From contig NZ_VEBF01000010.1 in assembly GCF_007676705.1 (NCBI RefSeq), positions 62,001-126,000 on the forward strand: a stretch of 64,000 nt of DNA, given 5' to 3'. How positions within the stretch are numbered: position 1 is the stretch's first letter; each line of letters starts with the position of its first letter. Source of the stretch: Paenibacillus xylanexedens (GTDB lineage Bacteria; Bacillota; Bacilli; Paenibacillales; Paenibacillaceae). The position numbers and the translations under genes are program-made. Below, one piece after another: positions 55,816-64,000 of this stretch. The notes below the pieces were generated by a model, which was not told where the DNA came from, ran no database searches, and was given only the letters and a program-made list of their open reading frames with translations.

Positions 55816-56085
55816 TTATTGGTTTTCAAGCTCTTCCTTGCTTACCAGACTAACTAAAGCGTTTACAGCCTGTTCGGCATCCGCGCCTTCTGCACTAATA
55901 TGGATTTCCGTACCTGTGCTAATCGCAAGGCTCATGATCCCCATGATACTTTTTGCATTAACTTTTTTGTCGTCCTTCTCGACGAACACTTCAGATGAGT
56001 ACTTATTCGCTTCTTGAACGAAAAGTGCCGCAGGTCTGGCATGGAGACCCGTTTTCAAACGGACAACTACCGGGTGCTTTGTCAT
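55816..56085 (-). CDS. HPr-family phosphocarrier protein
   Basis: 89 residues. KTGLHARPAALFVQEA contains His15, the residue phosphorylated by PTS enzyme I, and KSIMGIMSLA contains Ser46, the HPr kinase site needed for CcpA-dependent repression. In Bacillus this locus (after whiA) encodes Crh, which has Gln15 and cannot carry phosphate from enzyme I. Here the His is present, so this is a genuine HPr or HPr-like carrier. It would be the partner that lets CcpA act on the cre sites in this window. Name left open between ptsH and crh. Confidence 0.9.
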   Translation of the reverse strand: MTKHPVVVRLKTGLHARPAALFVQEANKYSSEVFVEKDDKKVNAKSIMGIMSLAISTGTEIHISAEGADAEQAVNALVSLVSKEELENQ

Positions 56086-56176
56086 GGAAACTTACCCCCT
56101 ATTATGAAATCTAGACATTAAATACACAATTATATTTATACAACATTATAACATTAACCCGTGCAGGACACTAGAA

Positions 56177-56253
56177 GAAAAAACTCAGGCAACTTTGGAG
56201 GGCATAATCATGCCCCATTTTGCCTTTTGTACATCGCACCAAGTTACCTGAGT
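56177..56253 (-). terminator. composite hairpin terminator between whiA and the HPr gene
   Basis: Minus strand ACTCAGGTAACTTGG and CAAAGTTGCCTGAGT form a long stem ending in six T; the 40-nt loop contains an inner hairpin GGGCAT gatt ATGCCC. Larger than a simple terminator. Confidence 0.75.
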
Positions 56254-56344
56254 AACTCTTCTCGCTCCTTAACAGCTAACTAAACCGACGGTTTGTTCCA
56301 TAACATCAAACGACCTTGTTAATTTACCCTACTACGTATTAACC

Positions 56345-57283
56345 TTAACCATACCGTTCTGCTCGTACTTTTTCAGCCAGTTCATCAATTTTACGAAGCC
56401 GGTGGTTTACACCCGACTTGCTGACTGTACCTTTCAGGAGTTCTCCCACTTCCTTCAGGTTGATATCCGGATGCGCCAGTCGAACCTCCGCAACTTCACG
56501 AAGCTTCTCAGGCAACGATTCCAGACCAACTTCCTTTTGCAACAACCGGATATTATCAATTTGTCTTACCGCCGCTCCGATTGTCTTATTCAAGTTAGCG
56601 GTCTCGCAATTGACAATCCGGTTAACGGAGTTACGCATGTCTCGCATGATTCGTACGTCTTCAAACTTGAACAAGGCCTGATGAGCACCAATGATGCTGA
56701 GCAGCTCAATGATTTTCTCGCCTTCCTTAATGTATAGGATGAATCCTTTTTTCCTTTCTATACACCGGGCATTCAGATGAAATTCATTGGCCAGATCAAC
56801 CAGTGCCTGACAGTGTTCCTCATACATGGACGCAATCTCCAGATGGTAGGAAGAACCTTCCGGATTATTAACCGATCCACCTGCCAGAAATGCACCGCGA
56901 AGATAGGCCCTTTTACAACAGTTTTGCTGAAACAACTCTGCATTGATCCCTGGTGTAAACAGAAAGCCTTCAGATACAATATGAAGACTATTGAGAATCT
57001 CTTGTACCATGGTTGGAATACGAACAATATATACATTGTTCTTTTTCAGCCGCATTTTTTTGCGGACCAGTAATTCCGTATGCACTTGAAAATGCTTTTT
57101 AAGCAGAGAGTATGCCCGTCTTGCAATGGCGGCATTCTCCGTCGAAATATCCAAGATGACTTTTTTATTCGATAACTGCACCGCACCAAGCATACGGATG
57201 AGGGCTGAAAGTTCCGCCTTTTCGCAGCACGGTTCGCTCTCGATCATGGTTAACTCTTTTTTGGTCTGTGCTGCAAACGACAT
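56345..57283 (-). CDS. whiA: DNA-binding protein WhiA
   Basis: 312 residues. N-terminal LAGLIDADG-like domain ([20 protein letters not shown], then [20 protein letters not shown]) and a C-terminal helix-turn-helix with [21 protein letters not shown] sporulation regulator in Streptomyces; in Bacillus it affects chromosome segregation and division. GAGGTGA precedes the ATG. Six bases after yvcK; the rapZ-yvcK-whiA order is near-universal in Gram-positives. Confidence 0.95.
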   Translation of the reverse strand: MSFAAQTKKELTMIESEPCCEKAELSALIRMLGAVQLSNKKVILDISTENAAIARRAYSLLKKHFQVHTELLVRKKMRLKKNNVYIVRIPTMVQEILNSLHIVSEGFLFTPGINAELFQQNCCKRAYLRGAFLAGGSVNNPEGSSYHLEIASMYEEHCQALVDLANEFHLNARCIERKKGFILYIKEGEKIIELLSIIGAHQALFKFEDVRIMRDMRNSVNRIVNCETANLNKTIGAAVRQIDNIRLLQKEVGLESLPEKLREVAEVRLAHPDINLKEVGELLKGTVSKSGVNHRLRKIDELAEKVRAERYG

Positions 57284-57289
57284 GGGACT

Positions 57290-58276
57290 TCACCTCTTCC
57301 GTAACATCCAATTTTGTACCAGTTGGTAGATGTGATGACTTAGCTTGTCGGCATCATGACGCAGATAGGTTTTGAACAGAACAAGCGTATCTGCAACCAC
57401 CTGATAGCCAGCACTTTCGAGTACATTCATATCCAGTACAACCGGTTTCGCTCCTTTTTCCGCATACTTATTCTGTACTTGCAGCGGAATATCACCATTA
57501 TTTACGATAACATAGTCGAAGAGCTGATGACCTATATGCTCGTGTACCGCCTTAAGGTGGTCACTTACTGTATAGTTATCTGTTTCTCCCGGCTGTGTCA
57601 TGACATTACAGATAAACATCTTCACCGCATCAGCCTCTACCACAGCCTCAGCCAGCTTCGGTACGAGTAGATTGGGAAGGATGCTGGTATATAGGCTACC
57701 AGGCCCGATTAGAATCGCGTCAGCTTGACGAATGGCCTCTACCGCCTCTGGCAACGGCTCCACGTGATCCGGTTCAAGGAAAACGCGCTTGATGCGTCCG
57801 CCTGCTTCAGGGATCTTGGACTCACCTGTAATAATTGTCCCATCTTCCATCTCAGCATGCAACACAACGGCCTGACCAGCAGCTGGTAATACCTCACCTC
57901 GAACGGCAAACACGCGGCTAAGTTCCCGCACCGCGGTCACGAAGTCGCCCGAAATATCCGTCATTGCAGCCAAAATCAAATTCCCCAAGCTGTGGCCTGC
58001 AAGCCCCGCGCCTGTATTAAAACGGTACTTTAACATATCTGAAAGCAATGGTTCTACATCAGCCAGTGCCGTAAGCACGTTGCGAATGTCGCCCGGAGGC
58101 GGCATTTGTAGCTCATTGCGCAGGATGCCTGAACTTCCACCATCATCTGCAACTGTGACGATGGCCGTGATATCCAGCGGCTTCTCTTTCAAACCGCGCA
58201 ACATCACGGATAATCCGGTTCCGCCGCCCATTACAACTATTCTCGGACGTTCTCTTCGTGGTCCGGCCTCTTTCAT
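57290..58276 (-). CDS. yvcK: gluconeogenesis factor YvcK/CofD-like
   Basis: 328 residues. IVVMGGGTGLSVMLRGLKEK, TVADDGGSSGILRNEL, AGHSLGNLILAAM and LIGPGSLYTSILPNLL are the conserved UDP-sugar binding regions. YvcK binds UDP-GlcNAc and is needed for growth on gluconeogenic carbon and for wall homeostasis. Starts within 14 bp of the rapZ stop. Confidence 0.95.
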   Translation of the reverse strand: MKEAGPRRERPRIVVMGGGTGLSVMLRGLKEKPLDITAIVTVADDGGSSGILRNELQMPPPGDIRNVLTALADVEPLLSDMLKYRFNTGAGLAGHSLGNLILAAMTDISGDFVTAVRELSRVFAVRGEVLPAAGQAVVLHAEMEDGTIITGESKIPEAGGRIKRVFLEPDHVEPLPEAVEAIRQADAILIGPGSLYTSILPNLLVPKLAEAVVEADAVKMFICNVMTQPGETDNYTVSDHLKAVHEHIGHQLFDYVIVNNGDIPLQVQNKYAEKGAKPVVLDMNVLESAGYQVVADTLVLFKTYLRHDADKLSHHIYQLVQNWMLRKR

Positions 58277-58289
58277 CCCTTCACCCTCT

Positions 58290-59189
58290 TCAATGACGGT
58301 CCCGGTCAGCGTCGCGATGGCTCACGGTGACAGCTTCAGTCTCGCTGCTTCCCAACATCTTGCCCAAATATTCCGATATTGCTACCGAACGATGCTTGCC
58401 TCCGGTACAGCCGATTCCAATAATAACCTGGCTTTTGCCTTCCTTCCGGTATTGCGGAATCAGGAAATGCAGCATATCCAGCAGTTTCGTCAGAAACGCC
58501 TGTGTCTCCGGCCATTTCATGACATATTCATACACATCACTATTCTGCCCCGTATTCGGACGCAAATGATCAATATAATGCGGATTCGGTAAAAAACGTA
58601 CATCAAACACCAGATCGGCATCGATTGGAATGCCATACTTGAATCCGAACGACGTAATATTCACCGACAGCATTTGGCTTTCCAGATGAGAAAAGCGAGA
58701 TATGATGCGCTCTTTCAGTTGAGCAGGCTTCATCGTACTTGTATTCAGTACCTGAGTTGCAGAGTTTTTGAGTTCCTCCAACATCTTGCGCTCCAGCCGG
58801 ATGCCGTCCAGCGGCATGCCCTCAGGAGCCAGCGGATGTCTGCGCCTGCTTTCTTTGTAACGCTGAACAAGTACAGAATCTGTAGCATCCAGGAATAAAA
58901 TTTCGCAATGAATGGTAAAATGATCTTTAATATAGTTCAAAGACTCGGACAGAGCTGTAAAGAATTCACGCCCGCGCAGATCGATAACCAATGCAACTTT
59001 ACCAATCTTGCCATTTGACTGTTCAATCAGTTCCGCAAATTTTGGAATCAATACCGGCGGCAGATTATCCACACAGAAGAAACCCAGATCCTCCAGGCTC
59101 TGTACTGCAATCGTTTTACCTGCTCCGGACATGCCCGTAATGATAATGAGCGTGGCGCCTGTGCCTGGTGAGCCTTCACCTTCAAGCAT
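58290..59189 (-). CDS. rapZ: RNase adapter RapZ / nucleotide-binding protein YvcJ
   Basis: 299 residues. Walker A in [20 protein letters not shown], then [16 protein letters not shown], and the C-terminal [18 protein letters not shown]. Binds ATP and GTP; in enterobacteria it guides RNase E to GlmZ, in B. subtilis (YvcJ) it influences competence. AAGGAGGGG precedes the ATG. First gene of the rapZ-yvcK-whiA unit. Confidence 0.95.
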   Translation of the reverse strand: MLEGEGSPGTGATLIIITGMSGAGKTIAVQSLEDLGFFCVDNLPPVLIPKFAELIEQSNGKIGKVALVIDLRGREFFTALSESLNYIKDHFTIHCEILFLDATDSVLVQRYKESRRRHPLAPEGMPLDGIRLERKMLEELKNSATQVLNTSTMKPAQLKERIISRFSHLESQMLSVNITSFGFKYGIPIDADLVFDVRFLPNPHYIDHLRPNTGQNSDVYEYVMKWPETQAFLTKLLDMLHFLIPQYRKEGKSQVIIGIGCTGGKHRSVAISEYLGKMLGSSETEAVTVSHRDADRDRH

Positions 59190-59240
59190 AAATGTCCCCT
59201 CCTTATCATATTGCTGTCTTCATATATTGTTACGAGGTTA

Positions 59241-60191
59241 CTAGGAACGCAAGAGAAGACCTGCTGCACCCACAATACCTGCATTATTACCAAGTGTAGC
59301 TTCCAGAATCTGAACCCCTTCTTGCAGTGGCTCCGGTGTCAACTTAGCAAATACGGTACGGATTTCATCGAACAAGAAATTACCTGCTTTGGATACGCCA
59401 CCACCGATGATGAACATCTCCGGGTTAATGACAGCCGCTACAGTAGCCATGGACTTGCCCAGGTAGAAGGCCGCACGGTTTACGATGCGCTGTGCCACTT
59501 CATCGCCTGCCTTCGCAGCATCGAATACTTCCTTGGCTGCAATCTTGTCGACGAGTGCCAGTGACGTATGATCACCACGTTCTACTGCATCCTTCGCCAT
59601 ACGGATAATTCCTGTTGCAGACGATACCGTTTCAACACATCCCATTTTACCACATCCGCACTTGATGGCCTCCAGATCAGGTACAACACTGATATGACCC
59701 AGTTCTCCCGCCATACCCGAGAATCCCTGATAGATGTTGCCATTCAGGATCAAGCCTCCGCCAACACCCGTACCGAGTGTATAACATACGCAATTATCTA
59801 CGCCTTTGCCGGCACCTGCCCATACTTCACCCAGTGCAGCTACATTGGCATCGTTATCTATTTTGATTGGCTTGCCCAGACGTTCTTCCAGAATCGAACG
59901 AATGGCCACATTCCGAAATCCGATGTTAGGGGCATGAACGATAATTCCCTCACGTACATTCGTGAAACCGGCCACTCCAGCACCTACACCCTCAAGCTGT
60001 TCCCAACTGTAAGGTGATTCGGCTACGATATGTCGGACATACTTCTCGATGTTGGCGATGACCGTGTCTACGCCCTTATCCACTTCAGTCGGTCCTTCAT
60101 ACGTATGCATTAGCTGACCTTGTTCATCGCATATACCGACCTTGATTGCTGTTCCGCCGAGATCGACCCCAACGTAGATTTTCTCAGACAT
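59241..60191 (-). CDS. glcK: ROK family glucokinase
   Basis: 316 residues. ATP-binding VGVDLGGTAIKVGICDEQG, the glucose site VAALGEVWAGAGKG with LGTGVGGGLILNG, and the ROK zinc motif CGCGKMGCVET near 178. Phosphorylates glucose released by the glycosidases in the window to glucose-6-phosphate. ATG 60191 follows AAAGGTGG; a GTG at 60203 overlaps that site. Preceded by a good promoter. Confidence 0.95.
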   Translation of the reverse strand: MSEKIYVGVDLGGTAIKVGICDEQGQLMHTYEGPTEVDKGVDTVIANIEKYVRHIVAESPYSWEQLEGVGAGVAGFTNVREGIIVHAPNIGFRNVAIRSILEERLGKPIKIDNDANVAALGEVWAGAGKGVDNCVCYTLGTGVGGGLILNGNIYQGFSGMAGELGHISVVPDLEAIKCGCGKMGCVETVSSATGIIRMAKDAVERGDHTSLALVDKIAAKEVFDAAKAGDEVAQRIVNRAAFYLGKSMATVAAVINPEMFIIGGGVSKAGNFLFDEIRTVFAKLTPEPLQEGVQILEATLGNNAGIVGAAGLLLRS

Positions 60192-60240
60192 GCTGCAAGC
60201 CACCTTTATCTATCTAAAATAGTTTAAGTCCTACGTACCA

Positions 60241-60269
60241 ACTATAATTGAAGGATACGCCTGGGTCAA
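60241..60269 (-). promoter_or_regulatory. glcK promoter
   Basis: Minus strand TTGACC, 17-nt spacer, TATAGT, about 50 bp before the start codon. The rest of 60270-60546 contains no recognisable gene. Confidence 0.7.
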
Positions 60270-60546
60270 GACGATAAGACCTTGGATACTCCATGCTCCG
60301 TTAGGGTTGTGAACCACATCACACACCATTATTGAATACGTATACATCCTCATTACCTTCAATTATAAACGCACGCTTAATTCCTTCCTCCATAACAGAG
60401 GAAGCCTCAACTCATGATATTGCATCTACACTCGTTCCATTCGTAAAAGATGATCATCGTCACCTCAGAGTGGTGACCCATCTCACTCACCCCACCACCT
60501 GTCATTCTCATGTAGAGAACTACCGAATGACGGTATTGCCAACACA

Positions 60547-60586
60547 AAAGCGCCCTCCACAGATGGAAGACGCCCTTACTTTTTCG
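60547..60586. terminator. terminator after the AI-2E family permease gene
   Basis: AAAAGCGCCCTCCA caga TGGAAGACGCCC with flanking A- and T-rich runs on both sides; usable in both directions. Confidence 0.75.
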
Positions 60587-60635
60587 AAATATCTGAAGTT
60601 GTTCAATTGGATTGAACTCGGTTGATATTCTTACG

Positions 60636-61667
60636 TTATAATTTCGTTTCCACACGTACCGGCTCTTCTGTCTTCTCCATCTTGTTCACATCCAGAATAT
60701 CGAGCAGGAAGACGAAGATTGGAATACCAATGATCAGTCCCCAGATCCCCAGGAAGTGTTGCGATAGAATCAGTACAATAAAGGTGTAGAACATCGGCAA
60801 TTTGGTCTTGTGTGCCATGAGCTTCGGATTCAGGAAGTAAGTCTCCAGCGCATGGATGATAATGATTATGATGATCACGATAATACTCAGTTTCAGTCCA
60901 CCCATCTGATACCCAATCAGACAGAGCGGCACCAGAGAGATGATCACCCCTGCCACAGGCACCAAACTTAACATAAATACGAGAATGGTCAATGCGAACA
61001 AATACGGATATCCGAGAATCCAGAGCCCCAGCATCGTCAGCACCGTATTGAATACAGCAATCAACAATTGCGCTTCAATAACTTTACCGAAAGAAGAAAC
61101 GAATTTATCGCCCAGGTAAGCTACTTCCGTATAAAACCATCCGATTTTGCTTGTTTTGAACTTGGACGTGAATTTGGAAATCTCCTGCTTCTGCAACAAG
61201 AAGAACAGACTCAGAATGATAACGAGTAGTATAAACTCCAACCATTTGCTCAATGCGAAAATATATTTCAATGCATCATTGGTATAATTTTTGATATCGA
61301 AGGATTGAAGGTAACCCGCAATCTTGGAGGCAAAATTATCACCATCTGCACTGTCCAGAAATTTCATAATCTCGTTCGTCAACTGAACGACCTGATCCAC
61401 AATCCGCGGTGAATATCTGGATATACCAAGTACAATCACTGCGATAACGATCATATAGAGCAGGATGACCACGACTTTATAATTGACTGGAAATAGCCGA
61501 TTCAGACCACCTGTAATGAAATGCTGTAGCCTGTTCATGACATAGGTCACCAGGAACAACAGCAGAATCATGTGAAGCATACTCCCCATACTGAACAAAA
61601 TTAAACAGAATAAGAGCAGAATCAAAAACCGTCTCACTGTTGCATTTTGTAACCAATCTTTTATCAT
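60636..61667 (-). CDS. AI-2E transporter family membrane protein
   Basis: 343 residues with about seven to eight membrane helices. VLGISRYSPRIVDQVVQLTN near 90, GKVIEAQLLIAVFNTVLTML near 205 and FYTFIVLILSQHFLGIWGLI near 290 match the family of B. subtilis YueF/YtvI. The family includes E. coli TqsA (AI-2 export) and Na+/H+ antiporters, so function is open. Start uncertain: ATG 61667 or TTG 61676, the latter with AGGTGA at better spacing. Confidence 0.88.
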   Translation of the reverse strand: MIKDWLQNATVRRFLILLLFCLILFSMGSMLHMILLLFLVTYVMNRLQHFITGGLNRLFPVNYKVVVILLYMIVIAVIVLGISRYSPRIVDQVVQLTNEIMKFLDSADGDNFASKIAGYLQSFDIKNYTNDALKYIFALSKWLEFILLVIILSLFFLLQKQEISKFTSKFKTSKIGWFYTEVAYLGDKFVSSFGKVIEAQLLIAVFNTVLTMLGLWILGYPYLFALTILVFMLSLVPVAGVIISLVPLCLIGYQMGGLKLSIIVIIIIIIIHALETYFLNPKLMAHKTKLPMFYTFIVLILSQHFLGIWGLIIGIPIFVFLLDILDVNKMEKTEEPVRVETKL

Positions 61668-61737
61668 TTCCCCCAAAATCTTCACCTCACAGCTAATATG
61701 CCCCATATGTATACGAACTCATGCCCACTGTAGTTTC

Positions 61738-61766
61738 AAAAAAAGAGAAGCCTTCCGGCTTCTCTC
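61738..61766 (-). terminator. trxB terminator
   Basis: Minus strand AGAGAAGCC ggaa GGCTTCTCT followed by seven T. Confidence 0.92.
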
Positions 61767-61829
61767 ATTTCATGAGACTTCCCGTTGTCTCTTATTCCTA
61801 GCCTATGCCTAACCTCACGGATGTCATGC

Positions 61830-62789
61830 TTACTTATCCAACGTTTCGCTCCAGTCATGCACAATGCTTCCTTCAAGGAATTTCTCGCAATCCATCGCAG
61901 CCATACAACCTGATCCGGCTGCCGTAATGGCTTGGCGATACTTCGTATCCTGAACATCACCACAGGCAAATACACCCGGAATATTGGTCTCCGTTGTTCC
62001 CGGTTTAACCACAACATAACCATGTTCGTCCAGTGTGATCGCATTACCCAGGAATCCGGTATTTGGCGTGTGACCAATGGCGACGAATACGCCATCCGCT
62101 TCAAGCAACTCTTCTTGCCCCGTCTCATTATTGCGTACCTTCAGCCCTTTGACACCCATTGCTTCAGGCACGACCTCAAGTGGAGTACGGTTCAGCGCCC
62201 ACTTCACCTTCTCATTGCTGCGAGCCCGATCCTGCATAATCTTGGATGCACGCAACTCATCACGACGGTGAACCAATGTGACGTCCGTTGCAAAACGAGT
62301 CAGGAAGCTCGCTTCCTCCATTGCGGAGTCACCACCGCCCACGACCACGATCTTTTTGCCACGGAAGAAGAAACCGTCACATGTTGCACATGTACTTACA
62401 CCACGTCCCACATTTTCCTGCTCGCCCGGAATACCGAGGTAACGAGCAGAAGCACCTGTGGAGATAATAATCGATTCAGCTTCCAATTCACCGATTCCGC
62501 CAACCTTGATCTTGAAAGGCTGTTTGCTGAAATCAACTTCTTCCACCCAACCGTTTTTGAATTCCGCTCCAAAACGTTCTGCTTGCTTACGCATATTGTC
62601 CATCAATTCAGGACCCATGATACCTTGCGGGAAACCAGGGAAATTCTCAACTTCCGTAGTCGTCGTCAATTGACCACCCGGCTGAAGACCTTCGATAACC
62701 AGTGGGTTCAGATTAGCACGAGCCAGATATATCGCTGCTGTCAGACCCGCAGGTCCCGTTCCGATCACAATCGTTCTGTATTTAGACAT
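61830..62789 (-). CDS. trxB: thioredoxin-disulfide reductase
   Basis: 319 residues. FAD-binding [18 protein letters not shown], redox-active CATCDG near 136, NADPH-binding [12 protein letters not shown] near 155 and [15 protein letters not shown] near 275. Transfers electrons from NADPH to thioredoxin. AAGGAGG before the ATG. Located beside rapZ-yvcK-whiA as in Bacillus, with glcK and the permease between. Confidence 0.97.
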   Translation of the reverse strand: MSKYRTIVIGTGPAGLTAAIYLARANLNPLVIEGLQPGGQLTTTTEVENFPGFPQGIMGPELMDNMRKQAERFGAEFKNGWVEEVDFSKQPFKIKVGGIGELEAESIIISTGASARYLGIPGEQENVGRGVSTCATCDGFFFRGKKIVVVGGGDSAMEEASFLTRFATDVTLVHRRDELRASKIMQDRARSNEKVKWALNRTPLEVVPEAMGVKGLKVRNNETGQEELLEADGVFVAIGHTPNTGFLGNAITLDEHGYVVVKPGTTETNIPGVFACGDVQDTKYRQAITAAGSGCMAAMDCEKFLEGSIVHDWSETLDK

Positions 62790-62964
62790 ATAGATACAGC
62801 CTCCTTGATAAGGTGAATGTGTGTTGTACTAGCGATGAACTTGCCAAGATGATATCCTACAGGCGTTTACGAGGCCCATTCGTTAAGTTTACCCGTTTTC
62901 CCGGTTGTTGTATCCTTCACCTTATGATGTCTTTCTGAAAACGAGTTGAAGCGCACTGAACTTT

Positions 62965-64000
62965 CTATACCAGTGGCGGGTTACTGTTGCACACGCGATG
63001 GATCTGTTTGGCATATTTGCTAACCGTTGATGCCGATATCCCGTATCGTTCAGCTATGCTTTGATAGGTAACGGGTCGACTGTGATTCTTTGCAGCCAAA
63101 TATTCTAGTCCCGCAGCCCAGCCCTCAATTTGCTTCGTACCCGGAACCTCGGGATGCACCCGGGATACATAATCCGTCCAGATCCGTTCCATCTCGTGCT
63201 GCAATTCGGCCTTTGCCTCAGACATTTGCAGTGCACGATCGACCACCGCTTGCCAATGGGCAGTGGAGTGAGATTCCGTTTGCTCTGATGTGGATTGGGC
63301 TTTCCCAATGGACTTCAAGGCAACAGGAGACAGGGGTCGAACCACCTGAGTATTCCGATCCTCGTGTTCAGCCGATTTCAATCCGTTCAGCACAACTCGC
63401 GCTGCCTCAAGCAAATCTGGTTCTTCTCCTGGCTCTTCAATGAAAGATTGTAGTGCCTGCTGTACCTCATAATCGCCGATCATTCCAAGCGCATGAATAA
63501 CCTGCAGTTTCGTTGCCCGATCACCATGACGCAAAGCCCAGAAGAACGATGAACGAATCAGTGGATCATTCTTCATTTCTTCAGGTATGCCGCTACCATA
63601 GTTCTCCCACTGTCTGAACTGCTCATCAAATGGCAGATGATAGTGATAACTCAGCTTCTCAGGCTCTTGCTCGCCTTGCCTTACAGCCTCAAGACCTGAC
63701 AGATAGTATCGAGATACTTCCGAACCCGGATCAAGCTTGGACACATGATGCCATAGACGCTCGGCGGCGTCATAACGCTCTGTATTATAAGCTGCTACTG
63801 CTGCATAGTGAGCAAGAGCCGGATCACCAGCCGTCTCTTCATCCTTGAGCAAACGCCGGAAATGAACATAGGCTGTATCGTGCTGACCCAGAATTCCCAT
63901 CGTTGTAGCCAGTTTGTAAACTTGTTCGTGCTGGAATGGCACGATGACACGCAATTTTTTGATCAAAAGTAGGACTTGATCAGCCCGGTTCTCATTTTGA
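62965..64000 (-). CDS. TPR-like repeat protein with C-terminal helix-turn-helix (5' end beyond window)
   Basis: At least 345 residues; the frame stays open to the window edge, so the true start is outside. The part seen contains TPR-like helices (YKLATTMGILGQHDTAYVHF, AAVAAYNTERYDAAERLWHH) and a HEAT-like stretch (ATKLQVIHALGMIGDYEVQQ), and ends with a helix-turn-helix, TYQSIAERYGISASTVSKYA. A tetratricopeptide protein (YvcD) is upstream of trxB in B. subtilis, suggesting the same locus. Role unknown; the helix-turn-helix suggests a regulator. Confidence 0.82.
   Translation of the reverse strand, partial: QNENRADQVLLLIKKLRVIVPFQHEQVYKLATTMGILGQHDTAYVHFRRLLKDEETAGDPALAHYAAVAAYNTERYDAAERLWHHVSKLDPGSEVSRYYLSGLEAVRQGEQEPEKLSYHYHLPFDEQFRQWENYGSGIPEEMKNDPLIRSSFFWALRHGDRATKLQVIHALGMIGDYEVQQALQSFIEEPGEEPDLLEAARVVLNGLKSAEHEDRNTQVVRPLSPVALKSIGKAQSTSEQTESHSTAHWQAVVDRALQMSEAKAELQHEMERIWTDYVSRVHPEVPGTKQIEGWAAGLEYLAAKNHSRPVTYQSIAERYGISASTVSKYAKQIHRVCNSNPPLV

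Noticed and set aside
61932-62816. Long open frame (294 codons) on the plus strand opposite trxB
   Set aside because: It lies wholly antisense to the well-supported trxB gene, has no family features and no ribosome binding site; GC-biased antisense frames are common.

Overview
The window is a chromosomal segment of a Gram-positive, low-to-mid GC, endospore-forming-type Bacillota, almost certainly a Paenibacillus. I infer this from the Bacillus-like core gene order (trxB, rapZ/yvcJ, yvcK, whiA, HPr; clpP; cggR-gapA-pgk-tpiA-gpmI-eno; secG-rnr-smpB-ssrA), from many glycoside hydrolases and LplB/LplC-type sugar ABC permeases, and from strong AGGAGG-type ribosome binding sites. Most genes are on the minus strand. 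Ribosome binding sites were used throughout to correct start codons.

Layout. 1-10.5 kb: a minus-strand carbohydrate region with two sugar ABC permeases (one cut by the window edge), two GH29 alpha-L-fucosidase-type genes, a Gfo/Idh/MocA dehydrogenase, a TIM-barrel sugar isomerase, a GH35 beta-galactosidase and a CutC gene, with a promoter at about 10.52 kb. Together they suggest uptake and breakdown of fucosylated, galactosylated plant glycans. 10.6-22.3 kb: a small membrane protein, a domain-swapped GH3 enzyme, LtrA, a VOC ring-cleavage dioxygenase and a DUF896 protein that share an operator-like palindrome, the pspA-ydjG-ydjH-ydjI envelope-stress operon with an ECF-type promoter, and an alpha/beta hydrolase. 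22.4-27.8 kb (plus strand): a PrpR-like regulator, KdgT-type permease, DUF1537 four-carbon acid sugar kinase and PdxA-family dehydrogenase, a likely threonate/erythronate catabolic set. 27.9-38.1 kb: an AraC regulator divergent from a GH38 alpha-mannosidase with a full-match cre, then accessory genes and a decayed ABC permease.

38.1-44.4 kb: the ssrA-smpB-rnr-secG group. The 3' end of the tmRNA gene is duplicated in decayed form about 940 bp away, bracketing a small islet with a zeta-toxin-like ATPase and a 65-residue partner. 44.6-52.1 kb: the whole lower-glycolysis operon under CggR, with a recognisable promoter and tandem CggR operator. 52.4-53.4 kb: tRNA-Arg(CCG) and clpP with a CtsR box. 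53.4-64 kb: two secreted proteins, HPr, whiA, yvcK, rapZ, glcK, an AI-2E-family permease, trxB and a TPR protein that runs off the window.

The most interesting unexplained feature is a dispersed intergenic repeat, five fairly complete copies and two remnants, always in the orientation of the downstream gene and ending roughly 20-55 nt before its start codon. Sequence blocks are shared between copies, but the apical hairpin and outer stems differ in sequence while staying complementary within each copy. That is compensatory change expected of a structured RNA or a hairpin-forming element.
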